From NCBI GenBank assembly GCA_020310875.1, contig CM035406.1, forward strand, positions 225,773,442-225,837,441: a DNA stretch of 64,000 nucleotides, in the 5' to 3' direction. Shown piece after piece: positions 10,675-21,889 of this stretch (position 1 is the first letter of the stretch; every line of letters begins with the position of its first letter). A program made the position numbers and the translations under genes. Below the pieces are notes generated by a model, which had not been told where the DNA came from, did no database searches, and saw only the letters and a program-made list of their open reading frames with translations. Source of the DNA: Ceratopteris richardii (lineage: Eukaryota; Streptophyta; Polypodiopsida; Polypodiales; Pteridaceae).

Positions 10675-11172
10675 CAAAAAGAGTTCTCACAAATCTGATG
10701 AACTTCCTCCTAGCCCCGGTGTCCTGCAGGGACTGGAGGATGAAGTTCCACTCAACCCTATCATACGCTTTGTCAAAGTCAATCTTAAAGAAGTAGAAAT
10801 CTTGGTTATTATCTCTAGCTTCTTCCATACCTTCCCACAAGGAAATAATAGTATCAAGGATGAAACGACCTCTGATAAAACCCTTCTGTTCAGGAAGGAT
10901 GATCCTATTCATAATGGGGCTAAGCCTCCTAGCAAGGGTTGCAGCAAAGATCTTGTAAATGGAGGAGAGGGAGGTTATGGGCCACCAATTATTCAGGTCT
11001 TTCTTGTTCCCTCTTTTGTGAATAAGCCTTATCACTCCTGTGTTGACGTGAGAAGGGAGATAACCCTTGCTGACAGCCTCTTCCCAAATCAAGAGAATGT
11101 AGGGGGTAAGAAAATCTTTCAACTTAGCAAAGAGCTCGTTAGGAATACCATCCAGGCCAGGAGTCTTGCATA
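10675..11172 (-). mobile_element. L1-type LINE fragment, reverse transcriptase core
   Basis: The minus-strand frame reads CKTPGLDGIPNELF, GVIRLIHKRGNKKDLNNW, LARRLSPIMNRIILPEQKGF and FFKIDFDKAYDRVEWNFILQ. These are RVT_1 blocks that align directly with the intact LINEs at 18955-19480 and 23020-23520. The frame stays open for about 160 codons and ends abruptly at the LTR junction at 10669. It is interrupted there, and its continuation may be the fragment at 8200-8556. Confidence 0.88.
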
Positions 11173-11286
11173 ATGGCAGTCTCGCGGAATTGTAGAAGGC
11201 TTGCAGCGTATTAGAAGTCTTGCATAATCGTTTTACTTTTGTGGATTTGCATAATGGCAGTCTTGCAGAATTGTAGAAGGCTTGCA
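11169..11286. repeat. Two copies of a 38-bp dispersed motif
   Basis: GCATAATGGCAGTC-initiated motifs at 11169-11206 and 11249-11286 share about 90% of their bases. A third, more diverged copy lies at 26024-26059. In two places it is preceded by TTTTGTGGATTTGCA. It borders LINE fragments at both loci. It may be a short stretch of some other dispersed repeat into which LINEs inserted; I cannot name it. Confidence 0.6.
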
Positions 11287-11524
11287 CCTCATTAGCAAAA
11301 GAGATTTAAATTGAATAATGGAAGATTACAATAGTAGCACCCACTCTATGCCACAAGAAAAAACCAGAGCACGACAAGACAAAAGGAAAATGCCTGCTAG
11401 GAGCTACATTTGGTCCCTAATAGAGATATACATAAAAATCCTATTAGATGAGTATAGGGATTCTAATACATCTCTCCATTTATTGGGATGATGAGGAGAG
11501 AGGACTTCTTAGGTTTTGGCATTA

Positions 11525-12600
11525 TTTTTTTTAAAGCCGACAAAAAGATAAATTAATGATGAGAAAAGTATAAAGTCATGCAAGAGGCAAGAGCCCGTGC
11601 ATCACCTTAGAGTATGAAGCATATAAGGGAACTACACCAAAAAAGTCATAAAGGAAAATTAGGGAAGCTAAATACATTTGTATCCTATCATGGGAATATA
11701 AGGGTAATAAAATGTTTTTCGATCTACATGGGGGGTGTTCCAACATAATGTCTTTGAAGATTTTCCCCTCATCAGGTACATCTTTCATCAACATAATGCT
11801 TTGATGACCGGATTTGGTAATAACATCTTTTAGCTAAAAGAAGAAATACTTATTTAGGTTAATAAACTTTCTAAAATTCCTTCTTAACCATATGTACCAC
11901 AGAGTGTTAGTTCTCCAAATCTGCTACAATGTAATATCCATATGCTAGGTGGAGCCTAGCATGATTTCTTGAGTACGCAATCTGTGAATTTTGTTTCTCA
12001 TATTTAAATAGTGATCAATGTAATGTGAGAATCTCTTGGTCTGAGCACAATCAATGAAAAGGTTATGAAAATAATCCTCCTTGACACAAAAAGTACAATT
12101 CTCATCATTAATTTTACATGATTGGACTCTTGCTCCTATCCAAACTCCATTGTGTATGATAAGCCATTGAAAGAAAACTTGATTCACTTGAATAGAAATG
12201 GCCTAGAAACAATTGAATCTATATCTCCATTGATGAGCAGACCACTGAACATTCCATCTTCTGTTGAGTTTTTCAGCAATACTTGCAATGGTGCCTTTAT
12301 TCTTCTTGAACTTCTTCAGCATATCAATGGCAACTTCATGTATTTGAAGGTCATGATCTAAACAACATCTCAATTTATTGATCATTATATCTCTATAATT
12401 ACAGAGTACCTGAGAACAAGCATATGACAAGTTGGGAGCATTTCTTAAATAATCTATAGATACAAGTATCCCTCATGCATGAAATTGCTCCGGGTTTTGA
12501 ATTTAAACTTGAAGCACTTGTGTTCTCTAATGCCACGAGAGTAGTTGTCCCAAAGGCATATATTGTTTCGAAATATAGAACAATTCAAGTTTGTATACAA
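11525..12600 (-). mobile_element. 5'-truncated L1-type LINE, ORF2 C-terminus and 3' tail
   Basis: Minus-strand reading from about 12600 gives RNNICLWDNYSRGIREHKCFK, VAIDMLKKFKKNKG, KLNRRWNVQWSAHQWRYRF, WLIIHNGVWIGA, ENCTFCVKEDYFHNLFIDC and WRTNTLWYIWLRRN. It ends in a frame with PPCRSKNILLPLYSHDR, equivalent to the tail of the full-length LINE. There are several stops and frameshifts (near 12200, 11930 and 11820). The plus-strand T-run at 11525-11532 is the remnant of the poly(A) tail, so the 3' end lies there. Confidence 0.8.
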
Positions 12601-13040
12601 TAGGCAAGACAAATTTAAAGCACCTCTAGATGATATATTCGATCATGCGTCAACCAATCGTTCCTCTTTGTTCTCTTCAATAGTAAAAGTGGTTCAGAAA
12701 AGAACACAATTACTCAATTCCTTCCATTAGTACATGGAACCATAAGATTTAGAACTTGTAGGTTATAATGAACCATATAGGTAGTCATGACCCATGGTTA
12801 ACCATGAACCATATACGTAGTCTATCACCGATGGATAACCATGAACTATGGATGAAACAGAGGTTCAACGTTTTTGATTCCATGAAATAGAACCAAGATA
12901 GAGAACAACACCAATATGATTGTCACAACATAGCAAAACGCACTTTTCGTAGACTTTGACGGTGTATGGAAACAGATAGGATTCGAGACTAAGGAGCAGC
13001 GAGTTAAAGTTTTCTAGTCTTATATGCATATACTTCGAAT
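12601..13040. other. Unassigned sequence between LINE copies
   Basis: Holds two worn direct repeats built around AACCATGAACYATA (about 12760-12850). A short minus-strand open frame lies at 12865-13056 (about 63 codons, no recognised family). This is part of the target locus that three LINEs entered, and once adjoined 15623-15692 and 21510 onward. Confidence 0.35.
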
Positions 13041-13054
13041 ACAAACAACCAAGC

Positions 13055-15608
13055 ATTTGTAACCATTTGTAAAATGAGACCCTGCAAATCTCCTGGTCTT
13101 AATGGAATTCCTAATGAATTTTATCATGAGCTTTTTGATTTTATTGTACCCATTATTCTCTTGGTGTGGCAAGAGGCCATTAGGAGAGGTACTCTTTCTG
13201 CTTTTATCAATTTTGGGGTTATCAAGCTGCTGCACAAAAAAGGGCCAAGGATGACTAAAACAACTGGAGACCTATCTCTTTTTTGACTTCTCTGTACAAA
13301 ATATTCACCTCTTCGTTGGCTAGAAGACTTAGCCCTATCATGGACATGATCATTCTTCCTAAGCAGAAAGGATTCATCAAAGCTTGATATATTTTGGATG
13401 CTATTATCTCTATCTCGGAAGAGTTAGATTTTTCTCAAGAGAATAAAATTGACACTTTCTTTTTCAAAGTTGATTTTGACAAGACCTATGATAGAATAGA
13501 GTGGGATTTTACCCTTTAGTCTCTCTAAGACATAGGAGCTAATAGAAGGTTCATTAAGTATACTAGTATCCTCTTTGGCAATGCTAACTCCAAAGTGGCC
13601 ATGAATGGTTATCTTTCTGAGTCCTTCTAGTTGTATAGGTATGTTAGACAAGGCTGTCCCCTAGCTCCGCTTCTTTTTGCTATTACTAGTGATTCTCTAG
13701 GCTGGTTGCTTAGAGATTGTATGGAGCAGGGTACTATCAAAGGGCTGGTTATTCTTGGTGCTCCCTCTTCTAATGGCTTTCAGATGTTTGCTAAACATTA
13801 ACATGATAACTTTGGCTGATAACTTTTTTGCTAGAAATTTTATGCTATATCTTCATTTGTTTTGCACTGCTAGTGGGTTGACGGTCAATCATACTAAAAC
13901 TGGTTTTTATGCTTCTAATAAAGATCTTCCTGCCAATATTATGAAAAACAATTCAGACCTTATTAAAAAAGGTGTTGTTTTCGTACTTTTAGGTATTCCT
14001 ATGGGGTTTGGTGTGTCCTTTGAGCAAAGATGGAGTTGGATTTTTGACAAATTCAGAACTTAAGTTTTTCATTAGATGTCTTTTCAAGAGAGCTTATCCT
14101 AAAGAGTTTTTTTTTTTAACATTACATTTTACCTCTGCTGACCTAATTTTTTGCTTGTTGGATGCCCAGCAAGAAGCAGCTTGCTCAGATCATTGCTCTT
14201 TAGAGAAGATTCTTATGCGGAGGCTCCCTAAACACCAGTAAAATCCTTAGAGTAGCTTGGAATGTATGTTGTCTAAAAAAAAATGAAGGAGGGTTGGGTA
14301 TAATTTTCCCCTCTAAGATGGCTATTCAAATGGCTGCTAAGTGGATTCTAAGGGCCACTAACTCTTATCATTTCTGTTCGGTGCTTATTAAAAAAAAAGT
14401 TGCTGAGTTTTATGTTTCACGATACAAAAGTTGGACCAACCACAACATTTGGGATATCAATATCTCACCTTTTCAAGTCATACTGAAGGGAAGTAAACTC
14501 TTATGCTCTTTTTGGAAGCTTGCATGATAGTTAAGAGTAAATAGAATATTCATGTCTATTTTGAGAATAATGTTTCCTTTCTCATGAATAGTTCTATGTG
14601 GCTTGGATGGTTTACTGTTGCTAGCCCTTGTAATCTATCCATCAGGATGAACAAATGTAGAAAAGCGGGATTTGACTCTTGGAGTTCTCTTTGCAACAAC
14701 AATCAGGTCAGGGACCTTATATTTGTCCCAGAGATTAGTGGGCTATCTTCTATTTGTAAACAGGTTCTGATGGACAAAAGAACATGGCTGATAGACAAGC
14801 TGGGAAATTATAACTATCACAAATGGATAGGTCTCAAAGGTGTTGCTAGAGACATATACAGAAACTTCAAAAAATTTGAGTACTCTGTCAGTTGAGTTAT
14901 CAACAAGCTAAATACTAAATGGAAGCTTCAATGGATTTTTGCCGATGGAAGTACAGATTCATGTCTATTTAGGCCTTTGCTTCTACCTCAAAGCAAGCTC
15001 ATCTGTCTGGCTGATCACTCATCAAGGCCTCTAGACTCGGAGCGCGGCTAAGAAGATTAACATTGATGCAAGACATTGTCCCTTTTGTGGTCAACTTGAA
15101 GACCTACCTCATCTTTTCATCAATTGCAGGAATGCTCAAAGGTTCTAGAAATTATTGAGCTTATATTGTGCTACCAAAGGGCTCCCTCCTATTGGATACA
15201 AAGAAATTCTCCTTGGAGTGTGTAAAAACCTGGATATTCCTCTGTTACTGATTCTTAGGGCTCACATAATGTGGTTCATATGGAAAAACAAGAACGAGAA
15301 CCTTTTCTCTAGTAACTCCAAAGATTACCTTTTCTCTTGTAGTGAAAGTATGAAGAAGATTTTTTAGTTATGAAAAAAGTCCTTAAGGGACTCCAACCCT
15401 AGAAACTTTAATCCTTTATTATTTTAAGAGGGATGAGACCCAATAGGTGGAAAGATTCCCTGTTAAATTTGTATTCGCATGACAGGGTCTCCATGACTCA
15501 TTTCTTGGAAGTTTTTTTGGGCCAATCATAGTGCTGCTGCCCTTTGTTGTATTTTTTTTTTTAATTTCCTGCACTAATTTTAATCTTCTTCTTCTGTCAA
15601 AAAAAAAA
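13055..15608 (+). mobile_element. 5'-truncated L1-type LINE with target-site duplication
   Basis: The copy starts inside ORF2 at the RT domain (CKSPGLNGIPNEFYHE) and runs through FFKVDFDKTYDRIEW, RQGCPLAPLLFA, SKMAIQMAAKWI and CPFCGQLEDLPHLFINC to a 3' UTR and an A-run ending at 15608. A 14-bp duplication flanks it: ACAAACAACCAAGC at 13041-13054 and ACAAACAGCCAAGC at 15609-15622, one mismatch. ORF2 is broken by many stops and frameshifts, for example stops near 13386, 13518 and 13629 and frame changes near 13280, 13800 and 14060. It is thus older than the full-length copy next to it. The 5' truncation is typical of incomplete target-primed reverse transcription. Confidence 0.9.
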
Positions 15609-15622
15609 ACAAACAGCCAAGC

Positions 15623-15711
15623 GCTACTTCCATGAAGGTTCAAAAGGAAATTTGGACACAGCGATAGGCTATAGTACGAGAGAGACATATGTAAAGGAAA
15701 TTGCGCGAGTT
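15623..15711. other. Target sequence between two LINEs, with the left target-site duplication of the next copy
   Basis: This short stretch separates the two LINE insertions. Its end, AAAGGAAATTGCGCGAGTT (15693-15711), is repeated at 21491-21509 with one mismatch and is the duplicated target of the full-length LINE. Confidence 0.85.
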
Positions 15712-15910
15712 GATAGATTCAAGAACACACAGAAGGAAGACAGACCAGCCTGACGGTCTCAAAGATAACTCGTGAGATTTGATGGAATAATCCAGAAGGC
15801 TTTTGGGTGTTCTAGGTTTTGGGCCGCGCCTCTTGCTCCTTCCCTCCCCCTCATCGTGAGGGGGGGCTTTGTCCTTTCTCCTGCCCTGTTTCGGCCTTGG
15901 GCCCCCCACT

Positions 15911-17551
15911 ATGGCTCTGCATGAGGCATTGCGCGATGGCTTCCTAGACTCGAGGACTTGTGATGCAGAAAACCCTCTGAACTCGATGTTCAACCCTATG
16001 TTCGAAGGATGTCATGGCTCGTCCCTACCATTGGGGGCTATCCCGAGTGGTGTGAAGGCTCCAGAAGAACAGCTAGGTGGTATGACCACTCAATGCCTTG
16101 TGCAGGGCAACAGTAAGCTTGTGATGTCTCCTCAGAAACAGGTTGGTCTCTCTTATGCTACTGCAGTTCAGTCATCGGTCCGGGCTCCCTTCTCCATGTT
16201 CAATACTCAAGGACTGTCAGGTATTCACTCTACCTTTAGTAATAACTGCGATAGAAAAGGAAAAGATAAAGTGATTGAGGGAGTCCCTGAGGACAAAGGT
16301 TCTCCTCACTTTATTAACGTGGAAGATTTTGAAGCGTATAAGGATGAATGCACTCTTATAATTGAAAGTTCCTCCTTAGAATCTTGGAATAATCATTTGT
16401 CTGAGAAGGTAGTGATTGGTCTTTGTCATGGTCCTCGGCCTGCTCAAGAAAACCTAAAATATTGGATAAAAATCAACTAGGAAAGCAGAGGATTATATGT
16501 CAAGCACATACAGTATCTCCCCAATAATTACTTTCTCTTCTTTTTTGAAGATGCCCATAATGCAATGCAGGTTATTGCAGAAGGTCACTGGATCATAAGG
16601 AATACTCCTATTTCCTTCTTTAAATGGCATCCTGGCTTTAATCCTAGGGGGGCTAAACCCACCAAGGTTCCTGTTTGGGTAGAACTACCTGACTTGCCTG
16701 TTGAGTTCTATCCCTCGCTTGAACAATTGGGTAATCTCATTGGTAAAGTCTTGGGACAGAAACCTAAAAATGGATTCAATCCTAAATGGGACCCTCAAAT
16801 GCTTATCGAAGTTGACACTTCTAAAAATATTAAATCTGTTCTAGTTCTAAAGAATTCTGAAGGTCTTAAGCTGCATGAACAGAAGGTCTCGTATAGGAAC
16901 CTACCTAATGCATGTTTTAATTGTTACAAGCAAGGACATCTGATCAGAGACTGCCCTAGCCTGATGGTAAATAAAAACAAAGAGCACAATAATGATGCTT
17001 ACAAGAAGCCAGTTTTTAATAATACAAAAGATGAGGCTTCTCCTTCTGATCAGACTGTTAAAAAAAATTCTATTAAAAATAAGAGAAAAACCACTAGTTT
17101 TGGGCAGAAACCTGAGGTGTTGGTTAAAGCAATTAGTAATCCTTATCAAATTCTTGAAGATTCTGATAATTCTGAAGTTGCAGGTACAGGAAGTATTAGT
17201 AAGGATAATCCTGGACTTATTTCCCCGGTGCATATTGTTAACAATGGCGAAGATTCAGGTTGGACCGTTATTGGTAAAAGAGGTAGTAGTAAAACTTCTG
17301 GTATTCTCCCTACTCTCTCTGGTATGAATGATGATATAGTAAGTAATCCCAAAACCAGTGATGATATTTTTGTTGATCAACTGAACAAAAGTGATGAAGT
17401 CTTAATGAAGGATGAACTAGATTCTACCAATATGGATGTGACTATGGCATCTGACAGTCCACTTGCTAAAGAAAAGACCAAATCAAAAAGAAAAGAGGTG
17501 GTCAGAAGCTCCACCTTGGCAGTCAAACCTCTCAAGAACCATAAGAAGTAA
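15911..17551 (+). pseudogene. LINE ORF1 protein (DUF4283-like plus CCHC knuckle), one in-frame stop
   Basis: ORF1 proteins of plant L1 elements bind element RNA in the cytoplasmic ribonucleoprotein. The start MALHEALRDGFLDSR at 15911 is the first ATG after a GC-rich leader; the related LINE at 30185 starts the same way (MALHNAL). Residues about 140-300 form the DUF4283-like region (VVIGLCHGPRPAQENL, NTPISFFKWHPGFNP, KVPVWVELPDLPVEFY). The knuckle CFNCYKQGHLIRDC (C-x2-C-x4-H-x4-C) lies near residue 335. The rest is charged, lysine/serine-rich and probably disordered. A TAG at 16478-16480 interrupts KIN/ESRG; the related copy at 30380-30616 has tryptophan (TNWES) here, so a TGG-to-TAG change is likely. 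Confidence 0.9.
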
Positions 17552-17573
17552 CTCCTTTCCTCCTGCTGTTTTT

Positions 17574-20500
17574 ATGGACTGTCTCAAAATCGTTTCCCTT
17601 AATACGAAAGGTCTAACAGACCCGGTCAGAAGTAAAATTCTAAACAAATGGTTAACTGATGCCTCCTTGAGGCCTGATTTTATTTGTCTTTAGGAAATTA
17701 AAAGTAATGGCTACCACCTTACTACTAATCTTAAAGCTGTTAGCAGTTGTTCCTCTTGGTTTCATACCAACCACTGTGGTAAGGGTGGTGCTGCTATAGG
17801 AGTCAATGCCAACCTGTATAATTTGATTGAAGAAGTTTTGGTTAGTAACACCAATCAATGGGTGGCTATCAGATGTAAGGAGCCCTTGAATTTCACCATT
17901 GTTTGTGTCTATGCTGATAACTATTCTGCTATCAGAACCAAGTGTTGGGAAGAAATTGGCAAACTCTCTGGAGATGTCATTCTCACTGGAGATTTCAACA
18001 TGGTCACCAACTCGGGTGACAGGAACGGTAACATAAACAACATCCTTTCTCGTAATGAAAAAAATGTTTGGTTTAATATGATTCTTAAGCATAATCTCAT
18101 TGACTTATCTATCAACATTGGTCATACCTGGAACAATAGGAATGACAGTAAGTTTTTGTCTGCTAGACTGGACAGGTTGTATATGAGTACTAATAGGGTT
18201 CAGTCCTATTGGAATTATCACTGTGATGTTGATCCCTCTTTGCAGCTGTCTGATCATATTCCTTTAGTTGCTAAGTTTATGAGTAATAACCCTAGCTACA
18301 GGGCTGGATGGCCTCACTTTGATATGTCCTTGATTAAAATTCCCATTGTGAAAGACCATATCAACTGTATTTTCAAGAAGCATTTTTTCAAGGGATGTTC
18401 CCCTTTCAAAGCCTGGGAGGAGGCTATCAAAGAAGTGCAGTGTGCCCTTACTATGTATAAAAGAAAGGCTAATCTCACTAGGTATAAGAGAAGGATGATG
18501 ATTATTAAGGAGATTGAGAACATAAGGAACTCTAAAACTCCTGACCAAGTGAAAAATCAGAAGATCCTTGACTACCACGAAAAAATAAGGCATGAAGATT
18601 ATCTTCTTGCTCGTGGTGCCCTTGTCACGTACAGAGAATTTTGGGCTGGTAAAATTGATAAGCCTAACAAGCATATGTTTGATCTTATGAGGAAGAAAAA
18701 AACCAGGGACTTCATCCCCCTGGTTAAAAAAAGTAATGGTGATTTTACTACTTGCTTAGAAGAAAACCTTCAAGAGGTTGTCTGCTTCTTTACCAATGTT
18801 TTCTCTGTTCCTCCCAAGAGAGGGGACCACATCTGGAGTGCAAGAGCTACCATTGCCCAGAGAAGGAAGAAAATGGTTCCTCCTGGCTTGGTCTCCCTCC
18901 TTGATCTCCCCCTCTCTGCTGGTGAGGTTAGAGAAACCATTTGTAAATTGAGGCCTGGTAAGTCTCCTGGTCATGATGGTATTCCCAATGAATTTTTTCA
19001 AGAGTTCAAAGAAGTTTTGGTGCCCATTATTCTTTGGATCTGGCAGGAAGCCATGAGAAGAGGAACTCTTTCTGCCTTCATTAATACTGGTGTCATTAAG
19101 CTGATACACAAAAGAGGCTCTAAAGAAGATCTTAACAACTGGAGACCTATCTCTTGTCTGACTTCTCTTTATAAAATCTTTGCCTCCTCCCTTGCTAGAA
19201 GGTTGAGTCCTTTGATGGATAGTATCATTCTTCCTGAGCAGAAAGTTTTTATTAAAGGTAGGTTTATTCTTGATGCTATCATTTCCATTTGGGAAGGGTA
19301 TGAGTATACCAAAGAGATGAACATTGACACCTTTTTCTTCAAAATTGATTTTGACAAGGCTTATGACAGGATTGATTGGGAGTTTATTCTTCAATCCCTT
19401 CATGACATTGGTTTTGGTAAAAGGTTTATTAAGTACACTAGCATCTTGTTTGGTAATGCTCATTCTAAAGTAGCTATGAATGGTCAGCTTTCTTCTCCCT
19501 TTAAGCTTTGTAGATCTATTCGTCAGGGTTGTCCTTTAGCTCCCCTTCTCTTTGCTATCACGTCTGATGCTCTTGGGTGGCTTGTGAAGTACTCTATCAA
19601 TCAAAATTACATCAAGGGTATTGAGATTCCCCAAGCCCATTCCCAATTGTGTCTTCAAACTTTTGCTGATGATACAAACCTTATTATGAAAGCTGAGGAG
19701 TCTTCTGCTGATGCTTTTCTTCAGTGTCTTAATACCTTTTGCTTGGCCAGTGGTTCTGTTGTTAATCATGAAAAGACTGGTTTTTTTTCCTCTAATTGCT
19801 GTATTCTAGAATGTGTTAAAATGGCAGGTTGTGATATCATAAAAAAAGGCTCTGTGTTCAGGCTGTTGGGCATCCCCATGGGCTTTGAAATCACTCAAGA
19901 ACAAAGATGGAACTGGGTCCTAGACAAGTTTAGAAAAAAAAATTTTAAGTGGATTGATTTTCAGACTAATATTGCTCAAAGATCCTTTGTTCTCAAGCAT
20001 TATATTCTTCCTTGTCTAACCTACTTCTTGTCTTGTTGGCATCCTAACAAGAAACAGCTGGCTCATGCTATCTCTCTTGCTCGAAGATTTTTATGGGGAG
20101 AAAATAAGATTCCCAAGGTGGCCTGGAATACCTGTTGCATGAGGAAGTCTGAAGGTGGACTAGGATTGATTTGTCCTTCCAGAATGGCTACTCGGATGGC
20201 AGCTAAATGGATATGTAGGGCAGTCTCTTCTAATGATTTCTGGGCCTGTCTCATCAAAAGGAATATTCCTAAATTCTGGATTGCAGATAATAAGTGTTGG
20301 ACAAATTTTGATATCTGGGATGTTGTTGTCTCTCCTGCTATTTTTGTGCCCAAAGGAAGTATGCTTATTTGTAACTTTTGGAAGTCCTGGATGACTATTA
20401 AAAGGGAGTACAGATTACATGTTTGGTTTCAGTTTAACTACTCTTTTTTATTGCAGGACTCTATTTGGATAGGATGGCATGTCAAAGAAACCAGCACCTC

Positions 20501-21407
20501 CTTCCCTATCAGGTGGAACAAATGTAGAAGGAAGGGATTCAGCAAATGGAACGATCTGATGAGCAATGGTAATCTTCTTGATGATAGACAAATTTTAAAC
20601 ATTGATTCCTTATCTATTGCATGTAAACAGATTCTGCAAGACAAAAAGACTGTGCTGATGGAAAAGATGGCTACTAATATGTGGCAGAAGACTGTCAGTC
20701 TTGATGAAGTTTCTCAGGATATGTTCAACAACTTCAAAAGATCTGGCAACAGTATCAAGCTGCTGATTGGAAGACTTAACAGGAAGTGGTCTCTATTCTG
20801 GACTACTCATCAATGGAGATACAGATTTCAGTGTGTTTGGGCCTTTCCTTTGGCCATTAAACACTCCTACCTTCTGTGGTTGATCCTTCACAGGGGCATA
20901 TGGACTGGAAGCAAGGCGAGGGAATTTAAAATTGATGCAGGAAACTGTCATTTCTGTGGCAAGAATGAGGATTTGGAACACCTATTTTACAAATGCAAGA
21001 ATTCTGCCAGATACTGGAATGTGTTCTACCTTTACTGTCAAACTGCTGGAATTAAACCCCCAAAATCCAGAGCTCTTCTTCTTGGAGAAGCTAATAGAAT
21101 GGACATTGTGATTTGGCAATTGTTGAGAGCTCACATCCTGTGGGCTATCTGGAAAGACAGGAACAGTAAAATTTTTGATAAACATTGTAAGGATCATTTT
21201 TTCCCTTGTATGATGGGAATGAATAGTCTTATTGATTGGTGTCTCAGAAACTCCTGTAGAAACTCCTTAGGTGATGTTAACCCTCATTCATTGATTAAAA
21301 AGTACCCTTGTAGTATGTGGAGATCCAAATTACTTCAATCTCATTCTGTAACTAGAGATAATATGACCACATTCATCAGGTGGCATATTGAAGGACTTAA
21401 GTTGTAA
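17574..21407 (+). pseudogene. LINE ORF2: endonuclease and reverse transcriptase, one in-frame stop
   Basis: Start MDCLKIVSLNTKGLTDPVRS is an APE-endonuclease N-terminus; GDFNMV (about residue 139) and SDHIPLV (about 224) are its later blocks. The RT domain spans about residues 450-760: KSPGHDGIPNEFF, FKIDFDKAYDRIDW (about 590), RQGCPLAPLLFA (about 648) and the catalytic FADDTN (about 696). The C-terminus carries the zf-RVT region HRGIWTG...CHFCGKNEDLEHLFYKC (about 1103-1142). Full length would be 1277 codons. The only break is a TAG at 17691-17693 (codon 40, in FICL/EIKS, probably CAG originally). From codon 41 to the TAA-side end at 21407 the frame is fully open. The enzyme nicks target DNA and copies its own RNA there. 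Confidence 0.93.
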
Positions 21408-21558
21408 GTGTTCCCTTCCTTTTGGAAGGCTCACTGCCCTTTTTTTTCTCTTGCATCAATTTTAAATTTCCTGCTTCTTAAAAAAAAAAAAAAGGAAATT
21501 GCGTGAGTTCAAAACCAAAAGTTCAGCGATACTGTGACATACATACAGTAATACTTAC

Positions 21559-21750
21559 AAACTCCAGCCTTAGTTTTGAAACGTAAAACCTGTTATTCCA
21601 TAGACAAGACTCATTTGTTCCCACTTTTGCATTTATCGGAGTGTAGAACAATTCAAACGATCCCTCAAATTCAAAAGATCCTTCAAATTTGGGGTGTAGA
21701 ACAATTGCACGCCATCTCTGAGATTCCTTCAATGCTGGAGCAATGATCTC
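21559..21750 (-). CDS. Isolated host-like exon with consensus splice sites, product unknown
   Basis: On the minus strand an acceptor (TTTTAATAG) ends at 21751. Then come exactly 64 open codons, and a consensus donor GTAAGTAT follows the last base at 21559. Both ends are in phase 0. The translation (starting EIIAPALKESQRWRA and ending FYVSKLRLEF) contains a tandem FEGSFEFEGSFEL duplication and looks like globular protein, unlike any element here. Three LINEs have landed on either side, so neighbouring exons are displaced or lost; a 39-codon open block at 25546-25662 on the same strand might be another. I do not recognise the family. Confidence 0.45.
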
Positions 21751-21889
21751 CTATTAAAAGATATGAACTCATTCTGTGATGGACGTGCGTTGATTGGGAA
21801 CTTCGAATCACGCGCTGCAGAGAGCGCCTTCCAACTGCTTCGGACGAGTCTCCCTCTATATCTGTCGCTGAGCTCTACATTAATCCGAA

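Larger units (their letters stand above)
15712..21490 (+). mobile_element. Full-length L1-type LINE, 5.8 kb, nearly intact
   Basis: A complete two-ORF LINE: 5' UTR (15712-15910), ORF1 (15911-17551), a 22-bp spacer, ORF2 (17574-21407), a short 3' UTR and a poly(A) tail ending about 21490. The 19-bp duplication (15693-15711 and 21491-21509) fixes both ends. ORF1 has a DUF4283-like domain and a CCHC knuckle. ORF2 has an APE-type endonuclease, RVT_1 and a C-terminal zf-RVT, with no RNase H that I can see. Only two inactivating changes are visible, one TAG in each ORF. It is by far the best-preserved of the LINEs in the window, all of which look like one family. Confidence 0.95.

Noticed and set aside
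15869-15910. Upstream in-frame extension of LINE ORF1 from a TTG
   Set aside because: The first ATG at 15911 gives the MALHEAL start shared with the related LINE at about 30185; no reason to use TTG.
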